From Notospermus geniculatus (Eukaryota > Nemertea > Pilidiophora > Heteronemertea > Lineidae): 64,000 nucleotides of DNA. How positions within the stretch are numbered: the first letter of the stretch is position 1; each line of letters starts with the position of its first letter. This document shows, one piece after another, positions 56,896 to 64,000 of this stretch. The notes below the pieces were generated by a model that made no database searches, had not been told where the DNA came from, and saw only the letters and a program-made list of their open reading frames with translations. A program made the translations under genes and the position numbers. The stretch is from NCBI GenBank assembly GCA_002633025.1, contig NMRB01001732.1, positions 42,849-106,848 of the forward strand, given 5' to 3'.

Positions 56896-59800
56896 ATGGC
56901 TCTCATCACAAGGCCCCAAGAAGACCCACCCTTTCATCAGCAGACAAAACTAACTGCACAGGAGGATGCCCCGGATCAAGAATTCATATCATGGCTCCAA
57001 ATGTTTTACACAGTTGTGACAAATTACATGTGGATGTTTCCAGTAACCATTGGAATCCCAGGAAATATCATTTCAATTTTTGTTGCAAATCGAAAACATA
57101 ACAGAGGTCAGTCACCATGTATTTACATGACGGCCATGGCAGTTGCAGACACTGCAATGCTGACACAGCAAGCTTTAGAATTTCCCTGGCCTGAAACATT
57201 GTGGGGGATCGGAGCTTTCATCAAAAGGCGTGAGCTCCTCTTTCAGTAAGTAGACTTTGTCAAATATACGATACAAGCCTAACGGCAATAATTGTTCACC
57301 GGTGTTAAGCCAAGGGGGAATTCAAGCAGATTAAACTCTGAGGTGGATGAAACTGTGGCTGGGATTGGAGAGAATCTGAAACTGTGGCTGGGATTGGAGA
57401 GAAGCTGGCAGCTCACCGTTTCTCTCACTCACATACCGGTACCTCTAGTGTCTTCGATGTAAAACCGCTTCCAAATATTTCAGCCAGCCATGATTGACAG
57501 AGGGCTATTCAACAGAAGGCCAATAAATGAGCTGCACCATGTCTGCAAGGCCTAGGACCATCAACTATTTATGATCTTTTTGAGAGTATTAGCCGTGGTT
57601 ACACTACATAAAAATACCCGTGTTTTTCCAGACCCGTGTCAAACCCGTGTGTACGAAAATCCCGGCGAGAGGTCACACTACTACACGGGTATTGGTAAAC
57701 AGAGAAATCAAGAAATGAAGAAATCGAAAACTCCCAAGATGGACTAGTTAGACCTCTGTCTGTCGACATTATTCAGTCATTGTGTCCACACAGGTTGCGC
57801 AAGACTGCTGTTGCATTTGTGTTGAGACTGCTTTGCACAGACCTGTGTCCGCGCGCGGCGCATCACACAAAAATTTGTTAGTTTCTAAATACGCGAACCG
57901 CATCACATCTTGAACTGGGTGATCACGTGATCTACCCCGCCACGAAAGTAGATTCTAGGAAAATAGCGATATGAGGCTTATTTCGTGCAGACTTTGCAAA
58001 TAATTGACCGATTTGTCATTTCTGATGACAAATTACCATAGACATGACATTATCGAGACGAAAAGGATTATATTGGATGACCCCCGGCAGCCGCTATTCA
58101 CAGTTCAGTGTGTTCAGTACTGTAGACCGAGTGCCGAGTGTGTGACGACGCACCAACGCAGCTGTCAGTGGCTAACATGACATGTACAGCATATCTAGGC
58201 CTATGTATGTCATAATCATGACGGATAATGTGATACCCTCACAGGGAGACATCCTTGGTAGGCCTATTTTAGGAGATTTTGCAATTTATTAACGCGAAGC
58301 GAGGAATCGCCCGCCATCTTGAAAATGCAACAAGTAGTCCTGAAGTATCCCATGATTCCTTGAGCGCGCGGTGACAGATCGGTGCGAGGTACGATGCGCC
58401 ATCTGTCGTGACAATGATTATTCAGTTCGCACGTGTAAGGCCATGTAAATAAAATGTTTGATTAGCATCTTTCCACCTTTGACCTACACTCCTTGCGCAG
58501 TGTCTTCTCACTCATACCTGCCGTTCATAGACACTGCTTACAATGGCCAGATCCCCGCCGATTTACCGCATGATGGCAGCACTAGTCAGCGGCCAAACAG
58601 CGCCGGCGTTGCTCGGTGCTTCGGCCTGTTTACAAGATCAATCAATATACAAACATAATAATCTCATATAGAGAGCCGTTATCCACTTCTTCAAAACAAT
58701 AAAGGCACGAACTAAACACTGAAAAGTGCAAAGTGGCACTGCATGCTGGACACGGGGGGAGGGGCATCCATTGCTGTTGTAGACTAGTCGTGCTGCGTCG
58801 TAATGCAACACTCCCATATAAAATGCTTTACGACGAGTGACCAGTCTGCCACGGTTGTCATGGACGCTGACAGTGAACCAATCAGAAAATGTTTCATGTA
58901 TTCCGTTAGTTACGCTAAACGCCCTCTAGTGGTAAATCGGCGGGGATCTGGCCATTGTAAGCAGTGTCTATGAACGACAGGTATGAGTGAGAAGACACTG
59001 CGCAAGGAGTGTACCTTTGACCTTGTGTTCGTTAGTTCTTCGCACGGTGACAGATAGCGCAGCCATTAAGTTAAGTGACGTGGTTTTCGCGCCTCCAACA
59101 ATGTGTGCCAATAGGCTGTCAGAGAGTTGACCACTAGGTGTCACTACGGCCCAATTCAATGCATCTAGCGGACCCAGTCATTATCGATCGAGCAGCAATC
59201 ACGTAGATTTTCCTGTACATTGGTCCGCTAAGACTTTGCTGCCATCTGTTGGCAATATGCGCGGCTGACTGCTCCTACTCAGAAATGACCGAAGAGTCAA
59301 TGTTTGCAGCGCAACTGTCGCCGGTACTTAACTACAGTGGGTGATTTCAAAGTTGGTTTTAACACTGGTTTTACAATGCATTAAAGCATTGTAAAACTGG
59401 TATTGAAACCAACTTTGAAATCACCCAGTGTAGTAGTGTGACCTCTCGCCGGGATTTTCATACACGGGTTTGACACGGGTCTGGAAAAACACGGGTATTT
59501 TTATGTAGTGTAGGCCCTAACCACGGCTATAGGCCTTGACCATACCTGGGGCCATATGCATAAAACATCTTAAGTGTAAAGTTCCCTTAAACTATTGTTC
59601 CAAACAAAAGATAAGAGAAATTTTACACTTAAGATGTTTAATGCATACGGCCCCTGATCTTTGTTGCACCATTGATAAGGCTTTATTTGCCACCATCAGC
59701 CCGTCCCTTTTTTATTGTGATGACACACCCTACATACAAGACATAAGCTATTAACCATGTAGTGTTCAGCGACTTTGGCCGGGATTTGCTAGATTGGGTC

Positions 59801-62371
59801 ACATTTCTTCCATTCTCTTCTGGTGTCATCTTAAGCTGCATTTAGCTGACACGCGGAATGCGGTATAGGGCCGCGGAATCCCCAGCGGAAGCGATTTGTT
59901 GTATGCGAAATGCATTGAACTTTCCGCTTACCGCGTTCCGCAATCCGCATACCGCGTGCAGCTAAAGCTGGATTTAGCTGCACGCGGTATGCGGATTGCG
60001 GAACGCGGTAAGCGGAAAGTTCAATGCATTTCGCATACAACAAATCGCTTCCGCCGGGGATTCCGCGGCCCTATACCGCATTCCGCGTGTCAGCTAAATG
60101 CAGCTTAAATCCAGCTTTAGTTCGTTGCGGCTCACCTTCTGAGCGACATGGGACTGATTTTGCTGTGGAGGGTCACATTTCTTCTGCACCCCCATTGTGT
60201 GTGGTAATTGTAGGCCTATAGCTAGTGGCGACGTAATATGTGCCATCGAAGTTTCTTCAGATTACTTGCACCAGGAAGGTCTTGAATGAGCAAGCAGCAC
60301 TTCATGACTTGGCCCAGTAGAATATCCGGCCATTCAGAGTTTATTGCACGGTGCCTTCTGCGTAATACTTGGGCCGAATCGGTTAATGTCGTCCTGGGTA
60401 TAACAGAAATATACCCAGGTTCAATGTCGCCCTACAAAACTACCCTGGGTATAGTTCGATCTACAAAAGTATACCGAGGATTGGATACAGCACATGAAGA
60501 CGAGATTGTTCTTGTAAATGCCATATGACCATGCAGAAGCATGACAAGTCGAAAAACATCGCTCTAGCGCCCGACACGACGGGCACCATTGTAATACATG
60601 TATATCGTACCGACAATCATCAAAGAAATTTTCGTGCCGTTTATCGTCACTCAAATCCGCAATAGTACTCGCAGCACGGCTCGCGGACGTAGATGAACGC
60701 ACGACACCGAACAAACATATGGGGTGCAGATCGGCTCTTTCGTTTGCTCATTTCTTTGAAACTGTGAGCTTAACTTGCGATACGTTTGGACCGTTGTGTT
60801 GAGGCAAGTGTCAACAGTTGACCCATGCCATCGATGAGCACAAAATCTGACAATATTGACTGATATTTTGAAGATGTTGATTGCAAAACTGTCGTCTCAG
60901 TTGAAGCGAGAAACAAAATGGCGGCCATCCATTCCTAATTCGTACCTAGGCTCAAAACTACGGCACTGGGTATACTTTTGTAGATCGAACTATACCCAGG
61001 GTATAGTTTTGTAGGAAGACATTGAACCTGGGTATATTTCTGTTATACCCAGGACGACATTAACCGATTCGGCAATACTTGGAGGCGGTCTAGTTGAACC
61101 AGATTGAACAGGTGTTATATCTGCCAGTGTTTCTGTGGGTCAGTGTGTCCCCTTATTGTTTGGGAAACGCTGGCAGATCGATCGACACGTTTCTCTCTGT
61201 CTCACCTATTGTCAAGTCGCTGCTTATTCCGTCAGACAACAGGAGGAGAACACTCACAGGTGGGGAACACTCGCAGATATTACACCGGTTTACATCGAAG
61301 ACACTAGAATATGTGTGTCTACGCTTAAATCTGACCATCTCTTACATGTAGCTCCGGATGACCTTTCTTGGTATAAATCAACAACCTCGTCCCCAGGGGT
61401 AAAGTACACTCACACAACCTCGGACCACTACCTCCATGACTTCTGGCGCGAATGTTTCCTTAAACCATAGTCTCCGTCTTGAGCCGCTGTTTTGAATCTG
61501 GGGACCTGCAAAGCATCTGGGTCACTATACCACAATTTCTGTTACGAGCAGAGTAGGACTATGGTCTGGATGCTGATTGGCTAATTAGGAACAGAGCCAG
61601 TCAATCATTCCCATCCGCCAATTCCTCCAGTTCGAAAATCACAGCCCGGCTGCTGATTGGGCAAGAGAAGTGGTCATGTGATCTCATCATGACGACCTTG
61701 TCTTCCATACGGATACACAGCTACTGCTCATTTCTCAGCCTGAAATTCACCCCCGATGAGTTGATGCTGTCCCCAAAGCTTTCATCGATGTCTCATGATT
61801 CCAGAATACTTGCATTTCAACAAATGTTTTTAATTAAAATGGATGTTAAAAATGCTATATCCTGGGACATCATGAAGTTCACCACAATACGGTTTTGCAG
61901 AGACTGACTCTCAATCCTTTCTAGATTCATATGGTACAATGTCTTCACATTGCAGGGCTAGGCTACTAGCTGTTATTTTCATTTCTCTTTGTAACATTTA
62001 GCATACATCAATTTCTCGTGATTCCAGAATACTGCATTTCAGCAAATGTTTTTAATTAAAATGGATGTTGAAAATGCTATATCCTGGGACATCATGAAGT
62101 TCATCACTCACAATACAGTTTTTCAGAGACTGACTCTCAATCCCTTCCAGATGCGTGTGGTATAATAACTTTACATCGGGAATGATGTCTGGTTGGTTCC
62201 TAGCTGAAATGTCTATAGATCGTCTTATTGCTGTAAGATATCCAATGATGGCCCTGACCATGTGTTCTACAGCTCGGGCAAGAAAGATTGTTGCAACATC
62301 AGCTCTACTGATCATGGCAATGAATATAAACATGTTCTACACTATGAAATATGTGGAGGATCCTCTGTCAG
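56896..62371 (+). CDS. GPCR gene C: exons 1 and 2, continues beyond the window
   Basis: Exon 1 (56896-57245, 116 codons plus two bases) begins MALITRPQEDPP and contains TM1 (VTIGIPGNIISIFVANRK) and TM2 (MTAMAVADTAML); exon 2 (62151-62371) contains TM3 (GMMSGWFLAEMSIDRLIAVR) and TM4. Donors CTTTCA|GTAAGT and GTCAG|GTAC and the acceptor CTTCCAG|A match genes A and B in position and phase. The exon with TM5-TM7 is expected after 64000. The 4.9-kb intron holds the 57590-59529 composite, a near-perfect palindrome and other elements. TM3 starts with QCVWYN, giving a Cys near the usual disulfide position (two residues off), which genes A and B lack. No frameshift is visible in the two exons. Confidence 0.88.
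58485..59013. mobile_element. Nested MITE with a 9-bp target duplication
   Basis: TACACTCCTTGCGCAGTGTC is mirrored as GACACTGCGCAAGGAGTGTA, and CCTTTGACC is duplicated on both sides (58476-58484, 59014-59022). Arms of about 84 bp reach GATCCCCGCCGATTTACC. Confidence 0.88.
59335..59430. mobile_element. Short palindrome of 96 bp
   Basis: AGTGGGTGATTTCAAAGTTG is mirrored as CAACTTTGAAATCACCCAGT, and ACAATGC/GCATTGT close the hairpin around a 6-bp loop. Confidence 0.8.
59548..59654. mobile_element. Short MITE of 107 bp
   Basis: GGGGCCATATGCATAAAACAT is mirrored as ATGTTTAATGCATACGGCCCC, followed inward by CTTAAGTGTAAA and TTTACACTTAAG. Confidence 0.75.
59835..60104. mobile_element. Near-perfect 270-bp palindrome flanked by TTAA
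   Basis: GCTGCATTTAGCTGACACGC is mirrored as GCGTGTCAGCTAAATGCAGC, and TTAA lies at both borders (59831-59834, 60105-60108). The two arms, about 130 bp each, differ at only a few bases around a loop of about 10 bp (AAGCTGGATT). Because of the symmetry both strands carry almost the same 70-codon frame, which is therefore not evidence of a gene. Confidence 0.88.
60373..61073. mobile_element. 701-bp inverted-repeat element with a 9-bp target duplication
   Basis: GCCGAATCGGTTAATGTCG at the left is mirrored as CGACATTAACCGATTCGGC at the right, and AATACTTGG is duplicated exactly (60364-60372, 61074-61082). Arms of about 105 bp include CCTGGGTATA repeats and TCTACAAAAGTATACC. No coding frame. Confidence 0.9.
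61109..61289. mobile_element. GGTGTAA-terminated MITE, copy 3 of 3
   Basis: Starts ACAGGTGTTATATCTGCC and ends AGATATTACACCGGT. The interior is closest to the 38751-38923 copy (CGACACGTTTCTCTCTGT, GTCAAGTCGCTGC against GTCGAGTCGCGGC). Confidence 0.75.
61798..62150 (+). repeat. Tandem duplication of the exon-2 acceptor region of GPCR gene C
   Basis: About 160 bp (61798-61957) recur at 62022-62185 (GATTCCAGAATAC, ATGGATGTTRAAAATGCTA, GAGACTGACTCTCAATC). The upstream copy includes an acceptor (TTTCTAG) and the first exon-2 codons (FIWYNVF) at 61925-61957, then diverges. It is a decoy exon start or a remnant of another receptor copy. Confidence 0.8.
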
Positions 62372-62405
62372 GTACATGTAATAGACTCTATCACTCCAAA
62401 AGAGC

Positions 62406-62597
62406 GCAGCACCTGCCGCGACAACGTCATGAGGTTCCACACGTCATTTCTGAACGCATGACGTGACCCGAAAAAAAATCCGGTTGTTTCAGCGATCATG
62501 ACGTCGTAAAACAATCTGATTTTTTTTCGTCTCGCCTCAAAACATCATTAATGACGTGCGTGCGGGACGTCTTGGACGCTGTCCCGTCAGGTGCTGC
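62406..62597. mobile_element. MITE after gene C exon 2
   Basis: GCAGCACCTGCCGCGACA is mirrored as TGTCCCGTCAGGTGCTGC, and CACGTCATT/AATGACGTG pair further in. No target duplication read. Confidence 0.65.
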
Positions 62598-64000
62598 ACT
62601 AAGAGGAGTATCCTGTATTGTTGTTCTCACTGACATGATATTAATTTGTTTCTTTAAAGGAATGTTGTGATGCACTTACACGTAAAAAAGATTTTGTATA
62701 CATATCATCGTGGCCAAAAGGGATGACTTCCACCAGAAAGTATTTCATCCGGATTCCAATAAGAAATGTTGCATGTAGACATCCAGATTCTGATAAGAAA
62801 TGTTGCGTGTAGAATCTCCAAGAATTCTCAATTTTACAAGGTAAGGTACTGTCCTCGTGGATTTTTGGGACATGCCAACCCGCCAAATTGAATACTTTCG
62901 ATGTCAAAAGAATTTCTAAAGGGGAATATGCCACCAAATTATTCGTAAGACAAAGAACGACTGGCCACATACCGACAAAATGTATAACAGCGATTTCGTG
63001 CCCCGCAAAAATACCCGTAATACATAAGATTATCTTTAATACTTGTGAAAAAATTAGTTTGCAACATAAAAAACGGCTTGTAACGGGGGTGCTAGCTCAA
63101 CAGAGGGCAGCACACCGAAACCCAGTCCTAATACCATGGACGCCTTTTGTGTGGGAAATTGATCAGGACCGGTGTAGTAGAATGTCATGTACTCCGATAT
63201 GAGATTTTCCGATATTCACTTGTACACAGGACTACGGCCAGGGTACACTGGTTGAAACGTTGTGTTTCTAAAATAAATGTAGATAGAGTAACCAAAGAAT
63301 TTTCTCATGTTTAGTTTCACCTATTGAAACGGCTATCAACATTTATAATATCTAGGCCCTGGAACAATTTTGAATCCTTTTTCTACAGTTGTGTAATAGA
63401 CCTAGCTTTCTGATCCCTTCCTTATGTCTCTGTGTATAGTACATGTAATAGCAATGGTTTAGGCCTACTCTTTAACCCTTGGGACTTAAATTCAATTTTC
63501 TCAGATTCCTATTGTCGTGTAATCACTAATGGGTCATTCCATGCCAAGTCACCTAGAGGTGTACACCAGTCCCCCTCAGATTTTGCTGAAAAAATTACTA
63601 AAAATACTATAGGGTGTTAGGCAACAAATCCAAAATTTTAGGTGTTTTCGGTGAACGGTTTTTGAATTATGGCACTTTGAGCGTCGGGTAACACCCCACT
63701 ATTTGTGACCCAAAATGCCCAACTCTCATTCTGAAGCGTTTCTGAGCACTCATAACTTCCTAGTCAGTTGAGACACAGATCTGAGTTTGGCTAGGATAGG
63801 GTATTCTAGCCCAGCTTTTCAGAATATGCTATCAGAAAGGAGAAAGAATGTCCCCTTTTCAAGATACAGGCGAATCAAAATGGAATTTTGAACGAACCCT
63901 TTTTCTTTTTTCCCATTTTTCAAATGCTCCCTGATCAACATCTGCTGTCAAAAGGCTATGAAAGCATTTTATTGACAATATATGAGGAACGGACTCTCAG
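62598..64000. other. Gene C intron 2, no feature recognised
   Basis: Expected to be intron between exon 2 and an exon 3 beyond the window. A short duplication around 62740-62815 (AGAAATGTTGC twice) is visible. From about 63530 a stretch starting GGGTCATTCCATGCC may be the left edge of a dispersed repeat that leaves the window. Confidence 0.45.

Larger units (their letters stand above)
57590..59529. mobile_element. 1.94-kb inverted-repeat composite in gene C intron 1
   Basis: TAGCCGTGGTTACACTACAT is mirrored as ATGTAGTGTAG...CCACGGCTA at the right. Arms of about 95 bp include ATACCCGTGTTTTTCCAGAC and CCCGGCGAGAGGTCACACTA. It contains a complete nested MITE (58485-59013) and a small palindrome (59335-59430). 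No transposase frame. Confidence 0.8.

Noticed and set aside
59831-60108. Paired 70-codon frames on opposite strands
   Set aside because: The palindrome makes the two strands nearly identical, and the frames have no independent support.

Overview
This is an animal nuclear genome window: genes are split by GT-AG introns, the proteins are clearly metazoan, and the intergenic DNA is dominated by short inverted-repeat transposons. The abundance of GGCCTA and ACATGTACATGTA words and a lineage-specific cluster of class A receptors suggest a marine invertebrate deuterostome (echinoderm, hemichordate or cephalochordate). That placement is an inference; nothing here fixes the species.

Layout. (1) 2.5-6.4 kb, minus strand: a complete 11-exon cytosolic dipeptidase gene (CNDP2, peptidase M20), 479 codons by my splicing. 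(2) 8.9-17.7 kb, plus strand: a complete coding region for PHRF1 (RING + PHD + acidic + Arg/Ser-rich + Pro-rich + C-terminal SRI-like region), 13 coding exons and 1992 codons. The two genes are head to head. (3) 17.7-27.4 kb: PHRF1 downstream DNA, then a second near-identical but partial copy of PHRF1 exons 7-12, a single n, and a second copy of the downstream DNA. This looks like two haplotypes of one locus placed in tandem, although a real partial duplication is not excluded. (4) 28-64 kb: a tandem array of three-exon class A (rhodopsin-like) GPCR genes: gene A (exons 2-3 only), gene B (complete), an orphan C-terminal remnant, and gene C (exons 1-2; the rest lies beyond the window). Intron positions and phases are the same in all copies.

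The GPCR array is embedded in a dense set of about 35 palindromic or terminal-inverted-repeat elements, many nested in one another, several with readable target-site duplications (TA, TTA, TTAA, 6, 8-9 and 9 bp). None shows a transposase. One CR1-like non-LTR retrotransposon fragment (itself split by a MITE with an 8-9 bp target duplication) abuts the last codons of a lost GPCR copy. The most unusual items are a 1.25-kb foldback element with a perfect 9-bp target duplication and a possible captured exon (33.2-34.5 kb), a foldback with arrays of a TAATGTCACAAC motif in both arms (42.2-44.0 kb), a near-perfect 270-bp palindrome flanked by TTAA (59.8-60.1 kb), and three nested palindromes at 31.4-31.8 kb. 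Several assembly gaps (n) fall in or beside these hairpins.

Functionally the window joins two unrelated housekeeping-type genes (cytosolic peptide hydrolysis; chromatin/RNA polymerase II-associated E3 ligase) to a fast-evolving receptor cluster. I see no operon-like or pathway relation among them. No CRISPR array, rRNA gene or convincing tRNA gene was found.
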